Source: CAVSRC01 sp963781775
GTDB taxonomy: Bacteria > Pseudomonadota > Alphaproteobacteria > Rhizobiales > Kaistiaceae
Assembly: GCA_963781775.1 (NCBI GenBank)
Contig: CAWAHE010000011.1
Coordinates: 1 to 64,000, forward strand
Reading direction: 5' to 3'
Length of the DNA: 64,000 nt
The position numbers were made by a program, and so were the translations under genes. The notes below the pieces were generated by a model. The model was given only the letters and a program-made list of their open reading frames with translations. It had not been told where the DNA came from and did no database searches. Positions 49,312 through 58,203 of the stretch are shown here, piece by piece (the stretch's first letter is position 1; every line of letters begins with the position of its first letter).

Positions 49312-50514
49312 ATGACGACTTTCCGCACCCTGGACGACGCTGGCGACCTCAAGGGCAAGCGCGTCCTGATCCGCGTCGATCTCAACGTTCCGATGGCCGA
49401 CGGCAAGGTCGCCGACGACACCCGCATCCGCGCCAGCGCGCCGACAATTCGCGAGGTCACCGAAAAAGGCGGCAAGGCGATCCTGTTGGCCCATTTCGGC
49501 CGCCCCAAGGATGGGCCCGATCCGAAGTTCACACTGAAGCCCGTGGTGCCGGCGGTGGAGGCCGTGCTCGGCAGGCCGGTCGCCTTCGCCGAAGACTGCA
49601 TCGGCCCGGTCGCCGAAGCCGCGGTATCCGCCATGAAGGACGGCGATGTGCTGATCCTCGAAAACACCCGCTTCCACAAGGGCGAAGAGAAGAACGATCC
49701 GCTCTTCACCGCCGCGCTCGCCAAGCTCGGCGACATCTACATCAACGACGCATTCTCCGCCGCCCACCGCGCCCATGCCTCGACCGAGGGTCTCGCCAAC
49801 CATCTGCCCGCCTATGCCGGCCGTGCCATGCAGGCCGAGATCGAGGCTCTGGAGGCAGCGCTCGGCAATCCCAAGCGGCCTGTCGTCGCCATCGTCGGCG
49901 GCGCCAAAGTCTCCTCCAAGATCGACGTGCTGGGGCATCTGGTTCAGAAGGTGGACGCGCTCGTCATCGGCGGCGGCATGGCCAATACGTTCCTGCTCGC
50001 CAAAGGAGTCGCCATCGGCAAGTCGCTGGCCGAGCCGGACCTTGCCGACACCGCGAAACGGATACTTGCGGCTGCCGAGAAGGCCGGATCGACGATCGTC
50101 CTGCCGGTCGACGTCGTGGTCGCGTCCGAGTTGAAAGCGGGCACTGCCGCCGAGACGATCCCCGTCGATGCCGTTCCCGGCGACAAGATGATCCTCGATG
50201 TCGGGCCGAAATCGATCGCCGTTGTCAACGACTGGATCGACCGCGCGGCGACGCTGGTGTGGAACGGCCCGCTCGGCGCTTTCGAGATACCGCCGTTCGA
50301 CAAGGCGACGGTCGCCGCCGCCCGCCACGCCGCCGAACGGACGAAGGCCGGCAAGCTGCTCTCGGTCGCCGGCGGCGGCGACACCGTGTCGGCGCTCAAT
50401 CAGGCCGGCGTCGCCGGCGCGTTCTCGTTCGTTTCGACGGCAGGCGGCGCCTTCCTCGAATGGATGGAGGGCAAGGCCCTTCCCGGTGTCGAAGTCCTGC
50501 GCAAGCGGAGCTGA
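49312..50514 (+). CDS. pgk: Phosphoglycerate kinase
   Basis: A 400-residue glycolytic kinase making 3-phosphoglycerate and ATP. Motifs are VLIRVDLNVP at the N-terminus, HFGRPK, the hinge region FEIPPFDKAT, and the nucleotide-binding GGGDTVSALNQAG near the C-terminus. The start codon is conserved. 3-phosphoglycerate is also the substrate of SerA in this window. Confidence 0.97.
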   Translation: MTTFRTLDDAGDLKGKRVLIRVDLNVPMADGKVADDTRIRASAPTIREVTEKGGKAILLAHFGRPKDGPDPKFTLKPVVPAVEAVLGRPVAFAEDCIGPVAEAAVSAMKDGDVLILENTRFHKGEEKNDPLFTAALAKLGDIYINDAFSAAHRAHASTEGLANHLPAYAGRAMQAEIEALEAALGNPKRPVVAIVGGAKVSSKIDVLGHLVQKVDALVIGGGMANTFLLAKGVAIGKSLAEPDLADTAKRILAAAEKAGSTIVLPVDVVVASELKAGTAAETIPVDAVPGDKMILDVGPKSIAVVNDWIDRAATLVWNGPLGAFEIPPFDKATVAAARHAAERTKAGKLLSVAGGGDTVSALNQAGVAGAFSFVSTAGGAFLEWMEGKALPGVEVLRKRS

Positions 50515-50526
50515 CCTGCGCCCCAG

Positions 50527-51012
50527 CTACAGACCCATCGCAAATATCAGCGCGATGACGAGCATTCCGGCCGCCAGCGTCGCCGGCAATACGAGAATCT
50601 CCACCAGCGCCTCGCGTCCTGAAATCGTACCGGTTGCGACCGAGACGTTGTCTCTCGCAAACTCGGCAAGCGTGTCATGATCCGGGCCGCCCCAGCGCGG
50701 ATCGCGCGCTGCCCGTCGCGCCAACCCGAGCGTGAGAGTGAAGAAGATCACCGCGAAGCCGCTGACGCCGAGAAGGTTGAGGTCGCTGGCAAGGTTGCTG
50801 GTCAGGAAGAAGACGATCCCGAACAAGAACACCGGCACCGCCGCAGCGGCAAGCGCGATCGCTTTCGGGCTGACACCGCGCGTCGGCTTGTCGGGATCCG
50901 CGGGGATGTCGGTTGCAGCCTGGACCGGCAACGAGGGCTGCAAGCGGCGACGCTCGCTGCCCGGTTGGACGCGGGAAGATTCATTCCGTCCGAGTGGACT
51001 GGCTTTGGCCAT
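50527..51012 (-). CDS. Unrecognised small membrane protein
   Basis: A 161-residue protein. A basic, Pro-rich N-terminal 50 residues is followed by two adjacent transmembrane helices (about 50-72 and 78-97), a polar segment (RDPRWGGPDHDTLAEFARDN) and a last hydrophobic helix (LVIALIFAMGL). AGGAGG stands seven bases before the ATG. No family recognised. It is convergent with pgk and divergent from fba. Confidence 0.7.
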   Translation of the reverse strand: MAKASPLGRNESSRVQPGSERRRLQPSLPVQAATDIPADPDKPTRGVSPKAIALAAAAVPVFLFGIVFFLTSNLASDLNLLGVSGFAVIFFTLTLGLARRAARDPRWGGPDHDTLAEFARDNVSVATGTISGREALVEILVLPATLAAGMLVIALIFAMGL

Positions 51013-51183
51013 GGTCCGTCCTCCTGTTTTAGGTTGGACGGTCGGCTGACTTTCGGCCGGCCGGTTGCCTTGGCTTCGAAGTGTGGCAGCTATCGAACTC
51101 CATCAACCCGGCCCGACATGAAATTTCGTCCAGATTCGGCTATAGAACTGCGGGAAACCGCCGAACGACACCGGAAGAAGACA

Positions 51184-52216
51184 ATGGCTCGAACGCCTTG
51201 AAGACATCGCCGCTCGCCTCGTCGCTCCCGGAAAAGGCATTCTTGCCGCCGACGAAAGTTCCGGCACGATCAAGAAACGTTTCGACGTCATCGGCCTGGC
51301 CTCGACCGAGGACAGCCGCCGCGACTACCGTGAGATGCTGTTCCGCACGGAAGACGCCATGCGCGACTGCATTTCCGGCGTCATCCTCTACGATGAGACC
51401 ATTCGGCAGAATGCCAAGGACGGCACGCCGCTGACCGAGGTCATCAAGGCGTCCGGCTCGATCCCCGGCATCAAGGTGGACATGGGTGCGTGGCGGCTGG
51501 CGCTGGCGCCGGGAGAAGTGGTCACCGAGGGGCTCGACAATCTCCGCGACCGGCTCACCGAGTACTATGCGCTCGGCGCCCGCTTCGCAAAATGGCGGGC
51601 GGTCATCGACATCGGACCCAACATCCCCACCGAAAATGGCATCCACGCCAATGCCCATGCGCTCGCGCGCTACGCCGCGCTCTGCCAGGAAGCGAACATC
51701 GTGCCGATCGTCGAGCCCGAGGTCCTCATGGACGGCAAGGTCGCCACGCACGACATCGACACCTGCTATGCGGTCACCGACCGCGTCCTCAAGGCCGTCT
51801 TCGAGCAGCTTGCGCTGGCCAATGTCAGCCTGCCCGGCGCGATCCTGAAGCCCAACATGGTCATTGCCGGCGACAAATCGCCGAAGCAGGCCTCGCCGCA
51901 GGAAGTCGCCGAGAAGACCGTCAAACTGCTCAAGGCCCGCGTGCCCACCGAGATCGCCGGCATCGCCTTCCTCTCCGGCGGCCAGTCCGACGAGAAGGCG
52001 ACCGAGCACCTGTCGCTGATGAACGCCATGGGCAAGCTGCCGTGGCCACTGACGTTCTCGTATGGCCGCGCGCTCCAGGCGGCGGCGATCAAGGCGTGGG
52101 GCGGCAAGCCGGCGGGCGTCGCCGCCGGCCAGCGCGCTTTCAACCACCGCGCCCGCATGAACAGTCTCGCGGCCACCGGGCGCTGGTCGGCCGCCCTCGA
52201 GAAGGAGACCGCTTAG
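51184..52216 (+). CDS. fba: Class I fructose-bisphosphate aldolase, with an apparent frameshift after codon 2
   Basis: From 51188 on the frame reads ERLEDIAARLVAPGKGILAA and continues to 52216, the typical class I aldolase (Schiff-base Lys in ILKPNMVIAGD; KGILAADESS). However, no ATG, GTG or TTG stands in that frame near the start. ATG 51184, with a purine-rich GGAAGAAG upstream, is out of frame by one: ATG GCT then an extra C, then GAACGC. Removing that C gives MAERLEDIA, exactly what this family starts with. I take it as a sequence error or very recent mutation in an otherwise intact gene; the next in-frame ATG (51335) would lose about 50 residues including the DES motif. Confidence 0.85.
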
Positions 52217-52273
52217 GACGTGGGCTCATAATGGCGGGTCCATAGTCGGCTACTGCGGCTGGATGGAGTTCAG

Positions 52274-52672
52274 ATGACGAGAACGGCGCTAGATATTTGT
52301 GTTTTTTTCTCGTTGGCCCTTTTTGGATTTGCGATGCAATTCTGGCCGGTAAATACGCCCGGTGGTGATTTCATAGCCGTGTGGAATCCTGTCCTGTGGC
52401 TTGCATGGTGTGGGATAATAGGACTCGTGGCTGTTCCTCTTGTTGTTCGCTTCAACATTCCTCGTTGGTGGTGGTTGCTAGATCTTGGGGGTTCAATTGC
52501 CCTTTCTGTAATGCTCATGGTTATCTTGAATAGAATAGCCGTACCGTACTTCGATGATCTTAGTATTATTATGAAGATTGCTTTATTTGCGTTCTTAACA
52601 CCAGGAATTGTCACAAGTTTTGTGCTGTATTCTCTTGGGCTAGTTGTATTCAGATTCCGGAGCAGGAGCTAG
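52274..52672 (+). CDS. Unrecognised AT-rich membrane protein
   Basis: A 132-residue protein with four hydrophobic helices (about 6-25, 38-58, 66-88 and 99-125) and a short basic tail (FRFRSRS). GGAG stands close before the ATG. I recognise no family. Its composition is strikingly unlike the rest: two 60-base stretches sampled (from 52501 and 52561) are about 42 and 30 percent GC, whereas the neighbours are well above 60. This suggests acquisition by transfer. It is inserted between fba and the ThiE-like gene. Confidence 0.6.
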   Translation: MTRTALDICVFFSLALFGFAMQFWPVNTPGGDFIAVWNPVLWLAWCGIIGLVAVPLVVRFNIPRWWWLLDLGGSIALSVMLMVILNRIAVPYFDDLSIIMKIALFAFLTPGIVTSFVLYSLGLVVFRFRSRS

Positions 52673-52855
52673 AAATCTATCTCTTGCATACTTTGTGGCC
52701 CGCTTCAGATCGCCGCCTCATTGAAACGGCCTCTGGCGGCTCCGGCTCGACGGCAAAATGCCGAAATCCTGCTAGAGTAGCTGCCGGCCGTTCAACCGCG
52801 GGCGGCGCTCGGCCCGATCTGTGGAGGCCAACCCGGGCGACGTGGTGCCTGAACC

Positions 52856-53509
52856 ATGGCGAACATCATCGCGACCCGTAGTCGCCTGTGTCTGGTGACG
52901 CCGGCGACGGTCAATGCCAAAGACTTCGCGCGACACGTCAGCGAAGCGCTCTCGGGCGGCGACGTCGCATCGCTGATCGTCAGCGGCGACCCTGCCGATC
53001 CGGGCTCCCTGCAACGCGCCGCGCAAGCCTTCGTGCCCATCGCCCAGACCATCGGCGTCGCGGCGATCGTTCACAACGACACGCGCGTCGTCGGTCGAAC
53101 CAACGCCGACGGCGTTCTCATCGACAGCGGCGTGGACGACCTCGCTGCGGCCGTCACCGCGCTTCACCCGAAACGCATGGTTGGCGGCGGCGGCTTCCAG
53201 ACGCGACACGACGCGCTCGCCGCCGGCGATGCCGGACCCGATTTTCTGTTCTTCGGACGTCTCGACGGCGACACCGGCGACGCGATCTTCCCGCGATCGC
53301 TCGACCTCGCAGCCTGGTGGTCGGCGGTCACCGTGATCCCCGCCATCGTCATGGGCGGCCGCACCATCGAGTCGGTCGCAACAGCGGCGACGGAAGGCAT
53401 CGAGTTCGTCGCCCTCTGCCGCGCCGTATGGGACGATCCGCGCGGCGCTCGCGCGGCGGTAGCGGAGGCATGCGAACGCCTTGCAACCGCGGGGGAGACG
53501 GCGACGTGA
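52856..53509 (+). CDS. ThiE-family (thiamine phosphate synthase-like) protein
   Basis: A 217-residue TIM-barrel protein of the ThiE/TenI family by overall pattern (TRSRLCLVTPATVN at the start, IVHNDTRVVGRTNADGVLI, then VIPAIVMGGRTIESV). The residues that bind pyrophosphate and substrate in ThiE are not evident: there is no RxK near the start, no HLGQxD and no GPxxxTxTK. So it may be a divergent or non-catalytic relative; a family name without confirmed activity is the safe call. Its stop overlaps the next gene (GTGA at 53506-53509). Confidence 0.7.
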   Translation: MANIIATRSRLCLVTPATVNAKDFARHVSEALSGGDVASLIVSGDPADPGSLQRAAQAFVPIAQTIGVAAIVHNDTRVVGRTNADGVLIDSGVDDLAAAVTALHPKRMVGGGGFQTRHDALAAGDAGPDFLFFGRLDGDTGDAIFPRSLDLAAWWSAVTVIPAIVMGGRTIESVATAATEGIEFVALCRAVWDDPRGARAAVAEACERLATAGETAT

Positions 53510-54750
53510 ACCGCGTGCTGCTTGCGGTCGCGACCGTGACGGCAGGCTTCGCCGCCGATGCAGCACTTGCGCAGGACGGCCCCCTGGTCCTGACGCCGCC
53601 AACGACCAGCACGGAACCGCCGGCGCGCAAGCCACCGCAAAAGCCGACCCAGGCTGTCCCGGCAAAAAAACTGCCGCCGAGCGCATTCGGACCAATCGAT
53701 CTGGCGCCGGCAACCACGACGCCAAAGGCGAGCGCCGAAGCGCCCGCCGCTTCCGGCCTTCCCGGTCCGCCATTGCCGCGGCTGCGACCAGCAATGGCCG
53801 GAGCCGAGCCTGCCGATACGTTGCCAGCGGCAGCCGGCGATGCAACAGGTCCAATGATGCCCATACCCGGGGGGTCGGGCGACGCGGCCCCCATGGCGGC
53901 GGCAGCGAGCCAGGGCCCGGCCGAGGCCGACCTCGCCTACGGCGCCTTCCAGCGCGGCCTCTATATCTCCGCTCACGACCTCGCCCTGCCGCGCGCCCAG
54001 GCCGGCGATACCGCCGCCCAGACGCTCCTCGGCGTGATCTACGAGGGCGGTTACGGCGTGCCACGCGATTTCGCCGAAGCCGTCCGCTGGTATGAGGCGG
54101 CCGCACAAGGCGGCGACCGCGAAGCCGATTTTTCCCTCGGCAACATGTACCTTGAGGGCCGCGGCGTGCCCAAGGATCGCGCCAAGGCGGCCCAGTATTT
54201 CGAGACCGCTGCCGCGCGCGGCAAGGTCGAAGCGATGTACAATCTGGCGCTCCTCTACCTCGAGGGCCAGGTCTTGCCGCGCGACCTTGCGCACGCTGCG
54301 CAACTGCTCCAGGACGCCGCGGCGACCGGCAGCGCCGACGCCGAATACGTGCTGGCGCAACTCTACGACGCGGGCAGCGGCGTGCCCGAGGACAAGCAGC
54401 GGGCAACCGAACTGTTCGCCGCCGCGGCGCATCAGAGTCACGTTTCGGCCGAGGTCGAATACGCCATCCGCCTGTTCAACGGCATCGGCGTCGAGAAGGA
54501 CGAGTCCGCGGCCGCCATCTGGTTCCGCCGCGCCGCCGATCTCGGCGATCCGATCGCCCAGAACCGCCTGGCGCGCATCCTCGCCTCCGGACGCGGCATG
54601 CCGGCCGACCCGGTGGAGGCCGCCAAGTACCACTACCTCGCCAGCCAGGCCGGCAAGGATGACGCCTTCCTCGACGATTTCATCGCAGGGCTGACACCCG
54701 ACCAGCGTCAGCTTGCCGTCGCGGCGGCGCAGCGCTGGCCCGCCAACTGA
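53506..54750 (+). CDS. Sel1-repeat (TPR-like) periplasmic protein
   Basis: A 414-residue precursor, GTG start overlapping the upstream stop. A signal peptide (to about AALA, residue 22) is followed by a Pro/Thr/Ala-rich linker to about 140. Then come six or seven Sel1 repeats (for example LLGVIYEGGYGVPRDFAEAV, SLGNMYLEGRGVPKDRAKAA and VLAQLYDAGSGVPEDKQRAT). Sel1 proteins act as scaffolds, often in the envelope or in cell-wall regulation. It is likely cotranscribed with the ThiE-like gene. Confidence 0.85.
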   Translation: MNRVLLAVATVTAGFAADAALAQDGPLVLTPPTTSTEPPARKPPQKPTQAVPAKKLPPSAFGPIDLAPATTTPKASAEAPAASGLPGPPLPRLRPAMAGAEPADTLPAAAGDATGPMMPIPGGSGDAAPMAAAASQGPAEADLAYGAFQRGLYISAHDLALPRAQAGDTAAQTLLGVIYEGGYGVPRDFAEAVRWYEAAAQGGDREADFSLGNMYLEGRGVPKDRAKAAQYFETAAARGKVEAMYNLALLYLEGQVLPRDLAHAAQLLQDAAATGSADAEYVLAQLYDAGSGVPEDKQRATELFAAAAHQSHVSAEVEYAIRLFNGIGVEKDESAAAIWFRRAADLGDPIAQNRLARILASGRGMPADPVEAAKYHYLASQAGKDDAFLDDFIAGLTPDQRQLAVAAAQRWPAN

Positions 54751-54831
54751 AGCAGCAATCACCGCACGGCCCTTGAACCGCGCCGCGAAGTGTGGTGCGA
54801 GAGGCCCCGCCTCTCCACCGGATCGCCCAGC

Positions 54832-55633
54832 ATGGCCCGCACCGCCCTTCTCAACGTCATGGTTCAGGCCGTGCTCAAGGCCGGACGCGGCCTCGCCCGC
54901 GATTTCGGCGAGGTCGAAAACCTCCAGGTCTCCCTCAAGGGCCCGGGCGATTTCGTTTCCGCCGCCGACCGCCGCGCCGACCAGACGTTGATCAGCGAGT
55001 TGCGCAAGGCGCGCCCGGGCTACGGCTTCCTGACTGAGGAGAACGGCACCATTGCCGGAACCGATGACGCCAACCGGTGGATCATCGATCCGCTCGACGG
55101 CACGACCAACTTCCTGCACGGCATCCCGCTCTTCGCCATCTCGCTGGCGCTGGAGCGCGAGGGACAGGTCGTCGCCGGCGTCATCTTACAATCCGGTCCT
55201 CAACGAACTTTACGTCGCCGAACGGGGCAGCGGTGCATTCCTCAACGATCGCCGGCTGCGCGTCGCCGCGCGTCGCGACCTCGCGACCTGCGTTGTCGCC
55301 ACCGGCCTGCCGGGCATCTCCAGGGGCCGTCACGACGAGGCCCTCGTCGAGATCCGCCCGCTGATGGGCAAGGTCGCCGGCCTGCGACGCAGCGGCTCGG
55401 CGGCCACCGACCTCGCCTGGGTCGCATCCGGCCGTTTCGACGGATATTGGGACCACGGCCTGTCGCCGTGGGACATCGCGGCCGGCCTGATTCTGGTCAA
55501 GGAGGCAGGCGGCGTCGCCACCGACGCCGAGGGCGGCAACAACGCCTTCACCACCGGCTCCATCGTCGCTGGCAACGAATTCGTGCACGACGCGCTGGTC
55601 GCCAACCTCGCCGCGGCGCGCGCCACCGTGTGA
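54832..55633 (+). pseudogene. Inositol monophosphatase family protein with one frameshift
   Basis: The first part (ATG 54832, MARTALLNVMVQAVLKAGRG) carries TEENG and IDPLDGTTNFLHG. The second part (NPVLNELYVAERGSGAFLND to AARATV) carries SPWDIAAGLILVKEAGG and ends at 55633 in another frame. The break is at an extra T near 55186-55187 (ATCTTACAAT where ATCTACAAT would keep frame and read GVIYNPVLNELY). Both halves are well conserved, so this is either a single sequencing insertion in a working SuhB-like gene or a fresh mutation. This type often dephosphorylates inositol-1-phosphate. Confidence 0.8.
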
Positions 55634-55728
55634 CATCTATCGAATAATCGCGGATCGCCGCGATTTTGCCGTTTCTCTCAGATCACAAATCACGTTAAGA
55701 CTTGTGCCAGGCGAGAGAGGCACTGACT

Positions 55729-56769
55729 TTGCGTTTCTTCCGACGAGCCCGTAGCCGGGAATACGACCCGTACAAGCTTGCTAGTCCGCAAGTTTACCTA
55801 TGGCGGATGACGATCTTCTTGATCATCGCCGCCTTCATTGCGCTCGCCCTCTTCCGCCAGATCGTCACCGCTTTCAGCTCCAATCCCGGGCTTAACGGCG
55901 TCATCATCGCGGTGCTGGTCATCGGCATCGGCCTTGCTTTCCGCCAGGTCTTCCGCCTGTTCCCGGAAATCCGCTGGGTCAACACGTTCCGGGTTGCCGA
56001 GCCTGGCATCGAGGTCGACCGGGCACCGATTCTGCTGGCGCCGATGGCGACGCTGCTCGGCGACCGCATCGGCCGCACGGCGATCTCGACGCAGACGATG
56101 CGGTCGATCCTCGACTCGATCCAGATGCGCCTCGACGAGGATCGCGACCTCAGCCGGTACCTGACCAGCCTGCTGATCTTCCTCGGCCTGCTCGGCACCT
56201 TCTGGGGCCTGTTACAGACGGTGGGCGCCGTCGCCGACACCATTCGCAATCTCGACGTCTCCTCGTCGAATACCGGCGTCATCTTCGAGGATCTCAAGGC
56301 CGGCCTCGCCGCGCCACTCGGCGGCATGGGAACCGCCTTCTCGTCGTCGCTGTTCGGCCTCGCCGGCTCGCTGGTGCTGGGTTTCCTCGACCTCCAGGCC
56401 GGGCAGGCGCAGAGCATGTTCTACAACGACCTCGAGGATTGGCTATCCACCGTGACCGACCTCGACCCCGAGGCGCTGGATCGCGGTGGCGCGACGACGG
56501 CGGAGGATCTGCGCATCGCCATCGAACGCCTGTCGCGTACCATCGTGGATGGCCACGCAGGCGACAACCAGCAGGTGGCCGGCAGCGCCCGCGCCACAAC
56601 GGCAATGGCCAATCTCGCGGAGGGCATTCAGGGGCTCGTGCAGCACATGCGCAGCGAACAACAGGTGGTCAGGAGCTGGGTCGAGACCCAGTCCGAACAG
56701 CAGCGCGAGGTCCAGTCGCTGCTCGAGACCATCGCCCGCGCGCTGCAGAGCCCCGCACCGGGAGAATAG
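55729..56769 (+). CDS. MotA/TolQ/ExbB-type proton-channel family protein
   Basis: A 346-residue membrane protein. After about 35 residues come two transmembrane helices (about 25-45 and 52-72). Two further ones are near 150-170 and 205-230, with TSLLIFLGLLGTFWGLLQTV and APLGGMGTAFSSSLFGLAGSLV matching the pore helices of the TolQ/MotA superfamily. A C-terminal helical tail (about 240-346) is cytoplasmic. TTG 55729 is chosen, eight bases after GAGAGAGG; a longer TTG start at 55702 is possible. It is followed by an OmpA-domain partner six bases downstream. Confidence 0.8.
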   Translation: MRFFRRARSREYDPYKLASPQVYLWRMTIFLIIAAFIALALFRQIVTAFSSNPGLNGVIIAVLVIGIGLAFRQVFRLFPEIRWVNTFRVAEPGIEVDRAPILLAPMATLLGDRIGRTAISTQTMRSILDSIQMRLDEDRDLSRYLTSLLIFLGLLGTFWGLLQTVGAVADTIRNLDVSSSNTGVIFEDLKAGLAAPLGGMGTAFSSSLFGLAGSLVLGFLDLQAGQAQSMFYNDLEDWLSTVTDLDPEALDRGGATTAEDLRIAIERLSRTIVDGHAGDNQQVAGSARATTAMANLAEGIQGLVQHMRSEQQVVRSWVETQSEQQREVQSLLETIARALQSPAPGE

Positions 56770-56775
56770 CCCTCC

Positions 56776-57798
56776 ATGGCTCGCCGCCGCGCCGTCGCCC
56801 GCGCCGAATACTGGCCGAGTTTCGTCGACGTCCTGACCAACCTGCTGCTGGTCTTCATCTTCCTGTTGTCGATCTTCGCGCTCGTCCAGTTCCTGCTGAG
56901 CCGCGAGATTTCGGGCCGCGACACCGTCCTCCAGCGCCTCAACGCGCAGATCGCCGAACTGACCGAACTGCTCGCCATGGAGAAGGCCAAGAGCAGTGAC
57001 GCCTCGGACAATCTCTCAAGTCTGCAGGCAAGCCTTTCGGCGGCCGAGAGCGAGCGCGACCGGTTGCGCGGCATGCTCGACTCGCAGACCAACGCCTCGT
57101 CCACGGCCAGCGACCGGATCGCGGCGCTGACCAACGACCTCGACAACGAGAAGCAGGTCAGCCAGCGGGCGCTGTCGCAGGTCGAACTTCTCAACCAGCA
57201 GATCGCCGCGCTCCGCCGTCAGATCGCCGCGATCGAGAGCGCTCTCAACGCCTCGGAGCAGAAGGACCGCGAGAGCCAGACGCAGATCGCCGACCTCGGC
57301 CGCAGGCTGAACGTCGCCCTTGCCCAGCGCGTGCAGGAGCTGTCGCGTTACCGCTCCGACTTCTTCGGGCGCCTGCGCGAGATCCTCGGCGACCGGCCCG
57401 ACATCCGCGTCGTCGGCGACCGCTTCGTCTTCCAGTCCGAGGTTCTGTTCGCGACCGGCTCCGACGAAATCAATTCCGACGGTCAGGTCGAGCTTGCCAA
57501 GGTCGCCGACGCCATCAAGGAGCTGATCAAGGAAATTCCGGAAGACATCCCCTGGGTGCTGCAGATCAACGGCCACACCGATAAGCGCCCGATCACCGGC
57601 GCGGGACGATTCAAGTCGAACTGGGAACTGTCGGCGGCGCGCGCCATTTCGGTCGTGGAGTTTTTCATCAGCCAGGGCATCCCCGCCGATCATCTGGTCG
57701 CCGCCGGTTATGGCGAGTTCCAGCCGCTCGATCCGAGCGATAACGACGCTGCTTACGCACAGAACCGCCGCATCGAGCTGAAGCTGACCGAGCGCTAA
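56776..57798 (+). CDS. OmpA/MotB-domain protein, partner of the proton channel
   Basis: A 340-residue protein: one N-terminal transmembrane segment (YWPSFVDVLTNLLLVFIFLL, with the Asp expected for a proton path), a long coiled coil from about 45 to 190 (SSLQASLSAAESERDRLR and similar), and a C-terminal OmpA-like domain (about 215-340, VLQINGHTDKRP and NWELSAARAISVVEFFISQG) that binds peptidoglycan. Together with the upstream gene it forms a stator-like envelope motor. This pair just upstream of rpmE is, to my knowledge, common in Hyphomicrobiales; the process it drives is not known. Confidence 0.85.
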   Translation: MARRRAVARAEYWPSFVDVLTNLLLVFIFLLSIFALVQFLLSREISGRDTVLQRLNAQIAELTELLAMEKAKSSDASDNLSSLQASLSAAESERDRLRGMLDSQTNASSTASDRIAALTNDLDNEKQVSQRALSQVELLNQQIAALRRQIAAIESALNASEQKDRESQTQIADLGRRLNVALAQRVQELSRYRSDFFGRLREILGDRPDIRVVGDRFVFQSEVLFATGSDEINSDGQVELAKVADAIKELIKEIPEDIPWVLQINGHTDKRPITGAGRFKSNWELSAARAISVVEFFISQGIPADHLVAAGYGEFQPLDPSDNDAAYAQNRRIELKLTER

Positions 57799-57908
57799 CC
57801 CGTACGGTGCGGGCGGTGCGCTTGCCCCTCCGCCGCCCCTCGGCTATACCCCCGCCCAAGAAGCTGGCGGACGCTGCCGGCGCCCCTGAAATCCCAAGGT
57901 TCTGCGCC

Positions 57909-58139
57909 ATGAAGAAAGACATCCATCCCGACTATCACGAGATCAAGGTCATCATGACCGACGGCAGCGAGTACGTGACGCGCTCCACCTTTGGCGAGCC
58001 GGGCGCCACGCTCCACCTCGATATCGACCCGAAGACCCATCCGGCGTGGACCGGCGGCGGCCAGCACCTGGTCGACCGTGGCGGCCGCGTCTCGCGCTTC
58101 AAGTCGCGCTACAAGGGGCTGATGGGCGGCGATAGCTGA
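57909..58139 (+). CDS. rpmE: 50S ribosomal protein L31
   Basis: A 76-residue ribosomal protein (MKKDIHPDYHEIKVIMTDGS, ending FKSRYKGLMGGDS). The CxxC zinc motifs of one L31 class are absent, so it is the zinc-independent form. ATG 57909 gives the canonical N-terminus. The gene ends 30 bases before a strong bidirectional terminator. Confidence 0.95.
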   Translation: MKKDIHPDYHEIKVIMTDGSEYVTRSTFGEPGATLHLDIDPKTHPAWTGGGQHLVDRGGRVSRFKSRYKGLMGGDS

Positions 58140-58167
58140 GCGTCCGGACGCCAGTTCCGCGCAATAC

Positions 58168-58198
58168 AAAACCCCGGCTCCGGCCGGGGTTTTTGTTT
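58168..58198. terminator. Bidirectional intrinsic terminator
   Basis: ACCCCGGC-TCCG-GCCGGGGT with TTTTTGTTT after it on the plus strand and an A-rich AATACAAAA before it, giving TTTTGTATT on the minus strand. It serves rpmE from the left and the DUF1465 gene from the right. Confidence 0.9.
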
Positions 58199-58203
58199 GC
58201 CGA

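Noticed and set aside
55729..57798. Zorya-type anti-phage defence (ZorA/ZorB are also MotA-like and OmpA-domain proteins)
   Set aside because: No ZorC, ZorD or ZorE gene is nearby; the next gene is rpmE, and the position in a core region suggests a housekeeping envelope pair.
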